NCBI GenBank assembly: GCA_014323675.1
Contig: JACONN010000002.1
Location: forward strand, 2,648,001 to 2,712,000
Source of the DNA: Hormoscilla sp. GM7CHS1pb
GTDB taxonomy: Bacteria > Cyanobacteriota > Cyanobacteriia > Cyanobacteriales > Desertifilaceae
DNA: 64,000 nt
Reading direction: 5' to 3'
The position numbers and the translations under genes are program-made. Below, piece by piece: positions 9,660 to 17,805 of this stretch. Below the pieces are notes generated by a model. It did no database searches. It was given only the letters and a program-made list of their open reading frames with translations, and was not told where the DNA came from. Numbering within the stretch: position 1 is the stretch's first letter; every line of letters begins with the position of its first letter.

Positions 9660-9755
9660 CTTTAGTCCCTTCGCTGTCAGCCCGCCGGGGGTTAAAACCC
9701 CCGCGTTCCCAGGCTCCGCCTGGGAACGAGGCTAAAGTCGATTAAAACCCAATGC
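9660..9755. repeat. composite palindromic repeat
   Basis: TTCGCTGTCAGCCCGCC, a CCGGGGGTTAAAACCCCCG arm, then an inserted GCGTTCCCAGGC/GCCTGGGAACG hairpin, then GGCTAAAGTCG. The second hairpin sits where the 6630-type copy has its plain stem, so one small repeat is nested in another. Confidence 0.6.
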
Positions 9756-9757
9756 TA

Positions 9758-10069
9758 CTAAGAAATTAGATTTTCAGGGGCCATAAGTTCACGAACTTGC
9801 TTTCGTGCATCTTCTCGGGAACCTTTGAGAGTTGGAAAAGGCTGCGGCCTGCTCCTCACTTTTCGAGGTTCATGAGGTACCTTATTGGGTTGATGGGGTA
9901 ACTGACATTTTGCTATTCTATTGAGCAACGACTCTTGTAATTTATTCGATTCATAAACCCAGAAAGGTACTCCGCTATGTAAAACATCTAGAAGGCGGAT
10001 AGTACAGCTGCTAAAGCTTAACTGTTGTGGGGGTACGCGACGATCGCCCCTTTTACTATTAATGCACAA
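9758..10069 (-). pseudogene. C-terminal remnant of an IS4-type transposase
   Basis: The 103-residue frame ends with HEPRKVRSRPQPFPTLKGSR. This resembles the PRxxKRRPKxYxxL tail that closes many IS4-like transposases, preceded by LLNRIAKCQLPHQPN. No catalytic DDE region is present upstream, where group II intron and repeat sequence begin. It is an insertion-sequence fossil. The family assignment rests on this tail alone. Confidence 0.45.
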
Positions 10070-10109
10070 ATTAAGTTATAGGTTAGTAAACCAACCGCAA
10101 GTTCTTTGC

Positions 10110-10178
10110 GGAACTTTTCTGGAGTCTTAACATCCCCTACCCGGTTTTCACCGGTAGTTGACGCTAAACGAATCGCAC
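10110..10178 (-). mobile_element. 5' end fragment of a group II intron
   Basis: Read on the minus strand, GTGCGATTCGTTTAGCGT begins at 10178. Its 18 bases are identical to the 5' end of the intron that starts at 31590. The sequence then diverges (CAACTACCGG..CCGGGTAG) and no further intron domains are evident, so only the 5' tip remains. The low-coordinate border is approximate. Confidence 0.5.
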
Positions 10179-10195
10179 ATATTAACATCTTTAGG

Positions 10196-10350
10196 TTGCT
10201 TTCTGTTTACCTGCTAACTATAATGGGCACAGAGAGAAAAAGCCAGGATGTAGGATCGAGGGGAAATCAGATATGTGACGGTCTGTACAGGAGGATAATG
10301 CAGGCTGAAACCCTTACGGGGTAACGCTTTCAGCCCGAAATATCCCCAAA
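10196..10350 (+). ncRNA. candidate small RNA unit 1 with consensus promoter
   Basis: TTGCTT at 10196-10201, a 17-base spacer and TATAAT at 10219-10224 form a strong sigma70 promoter. The likely transcript starts near GGGCACAGAGAG at 10226 and carries no sensible ORF. Near 10304-10338 it ends in a hairpin GGCTGAAA..TTTCAGCC with loop CCCTTACGGGGTAACGC. A second copy of the whole unit follows 188 bases downstream, with promoter, 5' segment, the TGACGGTCTGTAC box and the hairpin conserved but the middle changed. This pattern suggests an RNA gene rather than a protein. No Rfam family is recognised. Confidence 0.5.
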
Positions 10351-10383
10351 GCTCCCTACTTAGTTAAACTTAACATCTTTAGG

Positions 10384-10575
10384 TTGCTTTCTGTTTACCC
10401 GCTGACTACAATAGGCACAGAGAGAAAAAGCCAGGATGTAGGATCGAAGATATGTTACAAAAAGTTAACAGTTGTGACGGTCTGTACAAACGCTGTGGGG
10501 GGAAGCAGGCTGAAACCCTTACTGGGTAACGCTTTCAGCCTGAAATATCCCAAAATATCCCCGCTGTTTTGCGCC
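10384..10575 (+). ncRNA. candidate small RNA unit 2, tandem paralogue of unit 1
   Basis: TTGCTT at 10384-10389, a 17-base spacer and TACAAT at 10407-10412. The 5' segment GGCACAGAGAGAAAAAGCC and GGATGTAGGATCGA match unit 1. A variable middle (10449-10472) follows, then TGTGACGGTCTGTAC, then the hairpin AGGCTGAAA..TTTCAGCCT at 10509-10541. The 9-bp stem is perfect, and a T/C difference at its base relative to unit 1 keeps pairing. It ends just before the group II intron at 10603. Confidence 0.5.
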
Positions 10576-10602
10576 GACAGACAACGTAGTTATCAGGGTT
10601 AG

Positions 10603-11464
10603 GTGCGATTCGTTCTCGCCTAACGTAGTCAAGTACGGAACGCTAGCCTAGGAAACTAGGAACAAGGCCTGCACGCTCCGGGCCCCCTCCTCGCAGCGGA
10701 GTGTTCCCGGAGTGTGCAGTGCGCGATCTGATATTCATGGGGGTTAAAGGGTAACACCGGTCCTCAGGGCTGCGTCCTAACATCACCGTGGTGCCGATTT
10801 TTCCCTGGAACAGCGGAGGGGTCCCGGAGCGTGCGAGGACTTAAATGTAGGATAGCTGACAGCCTAAGTCGGTGACGCAGCGCTTGTTAGATGGACAAGG
10901 TCTTCAACATGATGGCCTCGTAAATATTAACCAGCGAAATAAGGCTGTATGCGCTGGCCCAAAAGGTAGTTAGTGTTGTGCTCGAAGAACTACCGGGATA
11001 TAATGAAGACCTCAAAGCATCGCGAAATGATATCGGGGAACGAATTCACTACTCCTGTACTGTCCTCTAGGACCAGTCAGATGTGAAGCGCAAGTCACGG
11101 GTAGAGCCCAAGCCTGCCCCCAAGAAGCCAATGCCTGGAGTAATGTCTAGGATACGCAGACGTGGGACAGAGAGGGTGGGTGATAGTAGGAAGTCTTGGG
11201 CGAAAGTAGCTGTAAAACCTTATGAACCAGTGACTAACTGAGGTTAGTTACAAGGTATGAATAAAACGGACTTGATTAATGGCGATCCTAAAGGTTTTTC
11301 CGAGGCGCCAGGAACCAACCAGTAAAGGAGTGAAATTGCATGAGACGAGGGACAACGGGAGTACTGCCGATGACAAGGGCCTACCAGTAGCAGGATGCGG
11401 TGAAAGTCGCAAGTCCGGTTCTGAATGGGAGGGTTGGGAAGCGATTTCCAGGGAGACCCCTAAT
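10603..11464 (+). mobile_element. ORF-less group II intron
   Basis: It starts GTGCGATTCG (GUGYG consensus). It contains domain I blocks shared with the two other introns here, for example AACCAGCGAAATAAGGCTG followed by GCGCTGGCCCAAAAGG. A domain V is recognisable at about 11389-11423 (AGCAGGATGCGGTGAAAG, then TCGCAAGTCCGGTTCTG, GAAA loop), then a domain VI stem, and it probably ends TAAT at 11464. Length is about 862 bases. No reverse transcriptase is encoded, so mobility would need a protein in trans. Its 5' and 3' flanks do not form a recognisable split gene. One domain V base (C to A after AGC) departs from the pairing, so ribozyme activity is uncertain. Confidence 0.7.
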
Positions 11465-12034
11465 AGCTTCATGAAAATGAAAGAATGGTCCATTGGCGAC
11501 TGTATAAAGCACGATCATTTGCCCTAAAACCCTTATCTAGTAAGCGTTTGACTGTTCATGTAGCCCCATCAGCAACATCTGCAGCAGCGCTAAAAATCAA
11601 AAAATCCCCTTGACACGGGTAGAGTTGAGACTAAGTGCCCAAAAACTTACACATCTCTCATATTTGGGTGAAACCTCAGTACGATGATAGGGTCATTTGG
11701 CGGCAACGCCAAAATTTTCATGCGTATATTACTTGCTTTTTGTGAGGCAAGTCCACTAAGCTGGAAATTAGCAGTGGATGGCTAGCCCTGGCTGCTAACT
11801 CTACACGCTCGCCGGCGTTAAGCCACGAGCGCTGCTGGCTGCGACAGCCTGACTTGTCTCCTTATGCGGATGTTATACTTGCACCTATCTAGTTGTTAGA
11901 TTTGTGAGGGTTAAACGGAGCACTAGGCTCCAGAGGAATCTGTACTATCAGGAGAGGCAACTCGATCCTGATAGAAGTTTGAAAATCGGAAGAGTGGATC
12001 GAAAAAAAATCAATCGGACAAAAGCAAGATTATT
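11465..12034. other. non-coding stretch with hairpins
   Basis: No supported gene. Besides the terminator at 11696, a hairpin CTATCAGGA..TCCTGATAG at about 11945-11973 lies in the leader of the downstream barrel gene and could affect its expression. A palindromic GCTAACTCTACACGC..CGAGCGCTGC region sits near 11800-11840. Confidence 0.4.
11696..11718 (+). terminator. Rho-independent terminator candidate
   Basis: Perfect 7-bp stem TTTGGCG/CGCCAAA with GCAA tetraloop, followed by ATTTT. It lies about 230 bases after the group II intron and has no coding gene immediately upstream, so the transcript it would end may be non-coding. Confidence 0.55.
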
Positions 12035-13484
12035 ATGCGCGTTATATCAATCCTGATCGGCATGGCTAATTTGACATCCGTTAACATGCATATGTTAACG
12101 GATAAGGCAGTCTCAAACCCCAAGCAGCTTCAAAGTCCCCTCACCACGGACAATGACCTTGCTGCTGTAGAGTACCCCGAACAGAGACTAGCTGGGTCCA
12201 TTGCGTCACCGTCAACTCTCAAAAGACCGCAATGGCCAGCGAATACCAATGCTGGGAAAGATTATGCTACGCAGCAATCTCAGCAAGGATCGTCCGATCC
12301 TTTAGGTCAACCTCCTCAAATTTCTCTGACATCACCCATAGCGGTACCAAGTGATTTAGGCATGGAACTGCCGGAATTTAGTCTGAGTTATGCGGATATC
12401 CCCCCAATAGCCGATCTCGATAGAATATCTGACAGAACTCGTCCTTCCTCTCCCTTAACCATTGCTATTGGGACGTCCCAAAAGCGAGGATCGCCGGCGG
12501 TGAGCGGGCCAGTGGGCTACCCCCAGCAGAAAAACAACCGGTCCCAGGGCAGTGCCAAAGACCTATTACCGTTAGTTGATGCTGTGTCTCCCGGAAGCGC
12601 TATTGGTACTACCCGAGAGACACAAGTGGCAGGTTCCCAGGCATTTGTTCAGAAAAAAAAAACATGCTAGCAAAGATCGACAAGTAGAGGCAACTGTTGT
12701 CGGGCAAGGTATTGGGCAAGATGGTAGTTCAGTTGACGATGCCCGCTTACAAGAAATTAGACGCCTGCAACAACAGCTCGAAAATCTAGAAGCAATCATA
12801 GGGGTGGAGGGTGGATCGCCTGGCCTCACCCTTGGCATACCTTCTGGTTTTGGTGCCGATAACAACACGATATATACAGGGGTTAGCCTTCAAGAGCGGG
12901 CGCGCGGATCGGACATGAGTGACGCCGGCTTCGGTTTGGGAGTTGGCCTAGGGGATGCCAGAAAATACGTTGGTGTAGAACTGAGTTATGCTTTCGCTAG
13001 CTTGGGCACCAATACTCGCGACTTTGGATCTGGGGGATTTAATGTGAAAGTGCATCGCCGAGTCTCGGAAGATTTAGCGGTCGCCGGTGGAATAAATGGT
13101 CTGATAACTCTGGGGGATGAAACCGGGTTGGAGGACACGTTTTATGGCGTCGCCACCAAGATTTTTCGGACAGATGAGGATATCGATAAGCCCTTCAGTC
13201 GCATAGCGGTAACTGCTGGTATAGGGACTGGGCAATTCCGGACACAAGAAGCACTGTTAGATGATAAAACCCAATTCAATGTTTTTGGGAATGTAGCCTT
13301 CAGGGTAGCGCGACGCGTGAGTATCATAACAGAATGGTCGGGACAGGATTTTGGAGTAGGAGTTTCGATCGCCCCCTTTAAAAACATCCCTCTAGTGATT
13401 ACTCCCGCGTTGCGGGATATTGCTGGTAGAGATCTCGATGGAGCAAGGTTGGTCCTGGGTGGTGGTGTGGCCCATCGGTTTTAG
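12035..13484 (+). pseudogene. outer-membrane-type beta-barrel protein split at an A10 run
   Basis: Two frames join at a run of ten A (12653-12662). The first gives a 211-residue Pro/Ser/Gln-rich secreted-type N-terminus ending VQKKKTC-stop. The second continues KKKHASKDRQVEATVV, a short coiled coil (EIRRLQQQLENLEAIIG), then amphipathic strands (VGVELSYAFASLG, FNVKVHRRVS, FSRIAVTAGIGTGQFR, VSIITEWSGQDFGVGVSIAPF) and finishes HRF, the terminal aromatic typical of BAM-dependent barrels. Removing one A restores a ~480-residue protein. The function is unknown. Transcript slippage on A10 could yield the full product; otherwise it is a frameshift or read error. The next gene follows 24 bases later. 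Confidence 0.65.
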
Positions 13485-13508
13485 TTATTTGTCAAAGGAG
13501 GAAAAGTT

Positions 13509-13958
13509 ATGCAAGCAATAATTAAGAGCAGCTGCATTATAGGTCTTTCCCTGATAACATCGGGCTTGGGGATGAATTATGCTAGGGCTCAGGAGGATCT
13601 GAGTCATGATTTATCGGGCACAAATTTTGTGAACAGTCCTGTACCTATTATATTCATTGCACCTGTGGTTGCACCTGCGGCGGGAACTGCGGGTGGACCT
13701 GCGGCGGGAACTGCGGGTGGACCTGCGGAGGGAACTGCGGGTGGACCTGCGGAGGGAAATAGCCAGGTCAGTCCTGTCGTCGCTAGGGCCACACAGTTAT
13801 CCCAAGACTTACAAAATGCCTATAATGCCAGTACCAGTAATGATCCTGTTGGCGATCAGCAACTCAGTAGCGCCATTGAGAATGCCGAAGATTTCTTAAA
13901 CGATCTGACCGAGCAAGCAGAAAGAGCGAGAAGTGCGGAAAGAGCGCGTATTTGGTAA
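13509..13958 (+). CDS. small secreted protein with PA-GTAGG repeats
   Basis: 149 residues with a signal peptide (MQAIIKSSCIIGLSLITSGLGM..ARA, cleavage near ARAQE) and a low-complexity stretch of about three PAxGTAGG units. A Gln/Asn/Ala-rich C-terminal helix with AERARSAERARIW follows. AAGGAGG at 13495-13501 gives a strong ribosome site for ATG 13509. It lies 24 bases after the barrel gene, so the two probably form an operon and may work together at the envelope. The family is not recognised. Confidence 0.6.
   Translation: MQAIIKSSCIIGLSLITSGLGMNYARAQEDLSHDLSGTNFVNSPVPIIFIAPVVAPAAGTAGGPAAGTAGGPAEGTAGGPAEGNSQVSPVVARATQLSQDLQNAYNASTSNDPVGDQQLSSAIENAEDFLNDLTEQAERARSAERARIW
13674..13757 (+). repeat. 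24-bp in-frame tandem repeat
   Basis: About 3.5 copies of the unit CCTGCGGCGGGAACTGCGGG plus TGGA encode PAAGTAGG/PAEGTAGG. A G/C change turns Ala to Glu in the last copies. Such repeats expand and contract by slippage. Confidence 0.85.
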
Positions 13959-14262
13959 TTGGCCAGTCTAAGTACGGGACAAAAATCCTGAAACCCATAT
14001 ACAGGGCAGGGGGTGCATCTCACTTTCGCACGGGCGTTTAGCGCGGCATTCGGAGATAATTTGTCGCTTTGTGTTATCATTGTCGCCCGAATGCTAGCAA
14101 CTGCGCAGCAGCTGCGCTAAACGCCCCTACAGATGGATTTGCGAATATGGGATGCACCCTGAGCATGTTATGGCATTTTTGGATAAAATGCTTGTCCCAC
14201 GAGGGTTTGAGGCATTTTTTTAGACTCAAGATCTGATTTTTGTCCTGTACTGAGTTGGCCAG
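13959..14262. mobile_element. MITE-like element with nested inverted repeats
   Basis: Outer ends TTGGCCAGTCTAAGTACGGG..ACAAAAAT and, inverted, ATTTTTGTCCTGTACTGAG..TTGGCCA match imperfectly over 27 bases. Inside lies a second palindrome: CAGGGGGTGCATCTCA at about 14006 and TGGGATGCACCCTG at about 14149, with GGGCGTTTAGCGC/GCGCTAAACGCCC as inner arms around a third stem. No transposase is encoded. The structure suggests one non-autonomous element inserted into another, or a deep hairpin element. Confidence 0.6.
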
Positions 14263-14384
14263 TATATAGAGTTTCTCAAATTGATGTGTTGCAGCTTTAC
14301 GGATCCTATTTTTCATTGCGAGGGGGGGGAGCTAGCGGGAAGCTTGTGCTTTGTGAGTGTTCCCCCCCCCGAAGCAATCTCCGA

Positions 14385-14723
14385 TCAGTAATTTGAGAAC
14401 TGCGGAGGAGCCGTCGTTGGCTCTACCGGGACTTCAGACTGCTTAAAACTCAATAAGCTGGGGGGAGTTAACAAATACATAATTCCTGACATGGTTATGA
14501 ATAAATAACCCAACACCTGCAATACAAAGGGCCATTTTATTCTTTGTCTTCTCCATTTTATTTTCCATTTGACATAGAAAAATGCCAACCAAGATCCGGG
14601 GATAAGTACATAAGCTAAACCCCAAGATGGATGATCGGCGAAAGCCTGAATTCCCATCCAGACAACTCCCGGTAGCCAAAGGATAATCCCCAGGACAAGT
14701 AGGGTGATGATGACAAACTCCAT
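14385..14723 (-). CDS. small membrane protein of unknown function
   Basis: 112 residues with three hydrophobic segments: FVIITLLVLGIILWLPGVVW, LAYVLIPGSWLAFFYV and FVLQVLGYLFITMSGIMYLL. A basic loop (KWKIKWRRQRIKW) lies between the last two, and the C-terminus is Pro/Thr-rich. No family is recognised. It lies 58 bases downstream of the O-methyltransferase on the same strand, so co-transcription is possible. Confidence 0.6.
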   Translation of the reverse strand: MEFVIITLLVLGIILWLPGVVWMGIQAFADHPSWGLAYVLIPGSWLAFFYVKWKIKWRRQRIKWPFVLQVLGYLFITMSGIMYLLTPPSLLSFKQSEVPVEPTTAPPQFSNY

Positions 14724-14781
14724 AGCGGTTTTCCCCTCATTAAGCGATTGGACAAAGCAAGTTAGGGAGACTTGAGCAAAC

Positions 14782-15450
14782 CTAGAGACCTCGTTTGAGT
14801 GCTAAAGTCAGTCCATCGGTAATTGGCACCATGCTAATGGTCACCCGTTCGTCTTGGTGCAACAAATGATTGAAGGCTCGAATTGCTTGGGTGTGGCGAT
14901 CGGCTACTTCCGGGTTAGCTACTCGTCCACCCCAGAGGACGTTATCGATCGCCATTAAGCCGCCAGTGCGCAAGAGTTGGAGCGATCGCTCGTAATATCC
15001 CTGATAATTCTCTTTATCGGCATCAATGAAGGCAAAGTCAAAGGTTTGGGCTTCTCCATTTGCCAAGAGTCGATCCAAGGTTTCTAGTGCGGGGGCGATC
15101 CGTAAATCTATCATATTCGCGACTCCAGCGGCTTGCCAATATTGCTGCGCTATATCAGTATATTCCTGGTTGACATCGCAGGCGATTATCTTTCCATCTG
15201 GAGGGAGCGAAAGCGCCACAGCTAGGGTACTGTAGCCAGTGAAAACACCGACTTCCAGAGTTTTCTTTGCCCCGATTAACTGCACTAACAGGGCCATGAA
15301 CTGTCCTTGCTCTGGGGCGATCTGCATGCGGGCCATTCGATGACTAGCTGTTTGCCAGCGCAGTTGCCGCAGGATCTCTGGCTCGCGCAAGCAGCTCGAC
15401 AGGAGATAATTGTAAAGTTGGCTATCGAGACCAAGAGTCTTGTGGGACAT
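14782..15450 (-). CDS. class I SAM-dependent O-methyltransferase (CCoAOMT-like)
   Basis: 222 residues. SAM motif I KKTLEVGVFTGYSTLAVALS, motif II with acidic ACDVN, the FDFAFIDADKENYQGYYERS segment holding the metal-binding Asp and the Lys of cation-dependent catechol-type methyltransferases, and AIDNVLWGGRV near the C-terminus. It probably methylates a catechol or caffeoyl-like hydroxyl in the cytoplasm. The natural substrate in cyanobacteria is not known to me. It is transcribed divergently from the lipoprotein gene 87 bases away. Confidence 0.88.
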   Translation of the reverse strand: MSHKTLGLDSQLYNYLLSSCLREPEILRQLRWQTASHRMARMQIAPEQGQFMALLVQLIGAKKTLEVGVFTGYSTLAVALSLPPDGKIIACDVNQEYTDIAQQYWQAAGVANMIDLRIAPALETLDRLLANGEAQTFDFAFIDADKENYQGYYERSLQLLRTGGLMAIDNVLWGGRVANPEVADRHTQAIRAFNHLLHQDERVTISMVPITDGLTLALKRGL

Positions 15451-15537
15451 AGGGAGGTTAGCACTTGCTTCGTTATACGATCGATCATAGTAAATATCCG
15501 GGCGCTTTTAAATATCCTTTACTATATGGAGATAGTG

Positions 15538-15984
15538 ATGAGATCGGCCTTCATGCACTCAAGAGCAACTAGGATTTGGCGGGTCATAGGACCATTAGCC
15601 TTGGCGGGACTGCTAGTCGCCTGTAGCATCAACGGTCCCACGCCGAATAAGCAACTGGTAGAGAAGGCGATCGCTCTCCAGCTGAGTCTCACCCAGCAGC
15701 AGCTTACCCAGCAGCTGCACCTGGATTCACCCACCAGCGATCAAATCGAACGGCTGCGAATTACCAAGCGCGAACCCTTGGTCGTGCAAAATTTAGCCAC
15801 CTTTCACCTACAGGGATTTTATGATTATACTATTAAGATGTCTTCTGAAGGTAAAGTCACTCAAGGGCAAAACCCCTTTGACTTGTACCTGCAACGGCAG
15901 ATAGAAGCGAAATCTTGGCGTTTGCTGCGGCGTCAAGCCAATGACAATGGTGAGTCTGCTTGGTACAGTTATTTTCTTCCCTGA
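15538..15984 (+). CDS. small lipoprotein
   Basis: 148 residues. A basic N-terminus, a hydrophobic stretch IGPLALAGLLVAC and a lipobox LVAC mark lipid attachment at Cys and membrane anchoring. The mature part (LVEKAIALQLSLTQQQLTQQLHL, then IERLRITKREPLVVQNLATFHLQG and WRLLRRQ) is one globular domain of unknown family. ATG 15538 was chosen over an in-frame ATG at 15526 because GGAG at 15528-15531 is well spaced from it. Confidence 0.7.
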   Translation: MRSAFMHSRATRIWRVIGPLALAGLLVACSINGPTPNKQLVEKAIALQLSLTQQQLTQQLHLDSPTSDQIERLRITKREPLVVQNLATFHLQGFYDYTIKMSSEGKVTQGQNPFDLYLQRQIEAKSWRLLRRQANDNGESAWYSYFLP

Positions 15985-16011
15985 AATCATCTGGTCCAGT
16001 CCTGAACTTGC

Positions 16012-16209
16012 CTCATCGTTATCAGTGGTTTAGTAAAATTCCCATTGTCGGGCGCATCGGTAAAAGACTAAAGTTGATTACTCAACTGCCAGTCCGAAAT
16101 CGCACATCGGGTTCTGATTGCCAGCTTTGCGGTCACGGGTATGCTGTTGGGAGTGCGACATTTGGGTGTCCTGCAACCCCTGGAACTGGTGGCCTTTGAC
16201 CAGATGTGA
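16012..16209 (+). pseudogene. CHASE2-type sensor N-terminal fragment
   Basis: SKIPIVGRIGKRLKLITQLP leads to VRNR in one frame. After a one-base shift near 16105, RVLIASFAVTGMLLGVRHLG and LQPLELVAFDQM continue in another frame. This is the juxtamembrane and first-helix pattern of CHASE2-domain cyclases or kinases. It stops at TGA where the palindromic repeat cluster begins. A class III cyclase fragment in the same orientation at 17806 may be the other end of the same former gene. Confidence 0.6.
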
Positions 16210-16837
16210 CGTCGATGTCTAAGCTTTTGTGCGAGTACGATGTCTCCCCTTTTGTGCGAGTAGACACGCGAGCGGTCTCTTGGGTGCGGTCACAAGTAGT
16301 TGATAGCCGGGTGCATCTTAGATGCGTGTAAATAGCCCGCTTCAGCCCGCTTCGATGTCTCCTGTTGTGCTCTTGTCCCAGGGGACTCGGCACACAGGAG
16401 ACATCGCAGGAAGGTTGCCACTCGCAGCGGAGGGGGCCCGGAGCGTGCTCGCAATGACATTGCTTTGTTCCTGTAGCCGGACCCCTCGTTCCCAGGTGGG
16501 AACGGGTTCGGGCTGTGCGCCCCGGGTAGTGCGGTTACGATATCTCCCGGGTAGTGCGACTACGATGTCTCGGGGGTAGTGCGATTAGCGCTCCCCCGAG
16601 ACATCGAGCTCCCGGGAGACATCTCCCGACCGGGGCGCACAGAAGGCGAGGCCTCCTACCAACGGGTTTTGACCACATCCCTGCGCGATCGGTCCGACTC
16701 TTGTAAGTGGTGACATCGGACTTTGAATGAGCGCGTCTACCGTTCCGGAAAAGTCGGAAGGCCAGGAGCCAGCGTCTCCCCTTTTGTGCGAGTACGATGT
16801 CTCGGGGGTAGTGCTGTCCCCCGAGTTTCGCCGTGCG
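16210..16837. repeat. palindromic repeat cluster
   Basis: A gene-free block of hairpin repeats: TTTTGTGCGAGTA motifs (16222, 16250, 16783), a GATGTCTCCTGT..ACAGGAGACATC palindrome with CTTGTCCCAGGGGACTCGG inside (16353-16407), the triple nest at 16513-16642, ACCGTTCCGGAAAAGTCGG at 16739, and CTCGGGGG..CCCCCGAG at 16801-16826. It separates the CHASE2 fragment from the histidine-kinase fragment. Confidence 0.7.
16513..16642. repeat. triple-nested palindrome
   Basis: Outer arms CTGTGCGCCCCGG/CCGGGGCGCACAG. Inside them are arms GATATCTCCCGG/CCGGGAGACATC, and inside those are arms GATGTCTCGGGGG/CCCCCGAGACATC. The left loops read GTAGTGCGGTTAC, GTAGTGCGACTAC and TAGTGCGATTAGCGCT, so each layer repeats the same loop with a different stem. 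This fits one element inserting into the loop of another twice over. Confidence 0.85.
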
Positions 16838-17130
16838 TCGCCATGTTTCTGGTATAGTTGCACAAAAGAGAGTAAATCTTGTACTCGCTTACATGGACGA
16901 GGTTGCCCTAGATCAGCTGACCGGGTTATTAATTTCATGGGCAACACCTGCAACCAACTGCCCCAAACTGGCCATTTTTTCATTCTGAATCATCTGGGCT
17001 TGGGTTTGCTGCAAAGAGTGCATGGACCAGTTCTTTAGCTTGCTGTCGAGTCTGGTCGAGTAACTCCGCTTGTTGGAGTGCCACGTTGTACTCCCACAGG
17101 TTTTGAGCAACTGTTATCGGAGCATCTGCG
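16838..17130 (-). pseudogene. histidine kinase fragment (HisKA region)
   Basis: On the minus strand [20 protein letters not shown] and [12 protein letters not shown] are in one frame and [33 protein letters not shown] in the next, followed by remains of GNLVHVSEY..QDLLSFVQLYQKHG. This is the dimerisation/phosphoacceptor helix (H in AHEINNP) of cyanobacterial hybrid sensor kinases. The ATPase domain is absent. Repeats flank both sides, so it is a gene fossil. Confidence 0.75.
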
Positions 17131-17336
17131 TTAAAGTCACATGACCAGTATATTAAGTCACGTGACTCTGCGTTAAAGTCACGCAACTCTGCGTTAAAGT
17201 CACGCAACTCTGCGTTAAAGTCACGTGACTTTGCGTTAAAGTCACGCAACTCTGCGTTAAAGTCACGCAACTCTGCGTTAAAGTCACGCAACTCTGCGTT
17301 AAAGTCACGTGACTTTGCGTTAAAGTCACGTGACTA
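17130..17336. repeat. 21-bp tandem repeat array
   Basis: Nine copies of GCGTTAAAGTCAC, mostly in the 21-base unit TCTGCGTTAAAGTCACGCAAC. Some copies carry the palindrome GTCACGTGAC instead of GTCACGCAAC. On the minus strand it reads RDFNAEL heptads fused in frame to the kinase fragment. Unlike a CRISPR it has no unique spacers. Confidence 0.85.
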
Positions 17337-17377
17337 ATTTCTCAATCAATGTGACTTTAATCTAGATATATGTAGCC

Positions 17378-17487
17378 GAAAAGGCGTTGCACAATTACGG
17401 GATGATGGGCATAGTTGCAGAAGTCTTAAACCTAGACTACAAGCCAGTTTCAGTTATGTGCAAAAAAGGGCATCATCCCCAAAATGT
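17378..17487. mobile_element. short MITE-like element
   Basis: Terminal inverted repeats GTTGCACAATTACGGGATGATG and its inverted partner (reading CATCATCCCCAAAATGTG then CAAC) match at about 18 of 22 positions and enclose ~66 bases with no ORF. One arm recurs alone at 17756-17776 (TTGCACAATTACGGGATGAT). Confidence 0.6.
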
Positions 17488-17805
17488 GCAACGCCGCCGA
17501 AAAATCTCATTCATGTGAGTTTAATCAATGTTGCTTAGTTCATGTGAGAAAAGCCCTTCATACCCATTCTCCCAGGTTTGTCTTCTGGGCCACAAGCATA
17601 TGCAGCAATCGTTGTCAGCCGCACAGTTCGATTTCTCGCGCAGGCGTAAGCCGTGTTTCCCTCACTCAAAAACTCACAAAACTTCCATAAAAACCTGGCA
17701 TTGCTCGTGTTGAGAATAATACAAACCAATAATTTAAGATTGCCGTATGTGGGGGTTGCACAATTACGGGATGATAAGGGCTGCTTGCAGCAGCGGTACT
17801 GCTGC
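17488..17805. other. non-coding stretch between repeats and cyclase fragment
   Basis: No supported gene. It contains a half copy of the 17378 MITE arm (17756-17776) and scattered GTGAC/GTGAG-TTTAATC sequences (17512-17550) resembling the end of the 21-bp array. Confidence 0.4.

Noticed and set aside
10106..10602. Two 72-residue proteins in the tandem units
   Set aside because: The frames differ between the two units and cover the promoter boxes; the conserved features are promoter and hairpin, not codons.
11279..11527. Small protein within the ORF-less intron
   Set aside because: It lies across domains V and VI of the ribozyme; no family and no ribosome site.
17130..17336. CRISPR array
   Set aside because: The 21-bp units are contiguous with no unique spacers.
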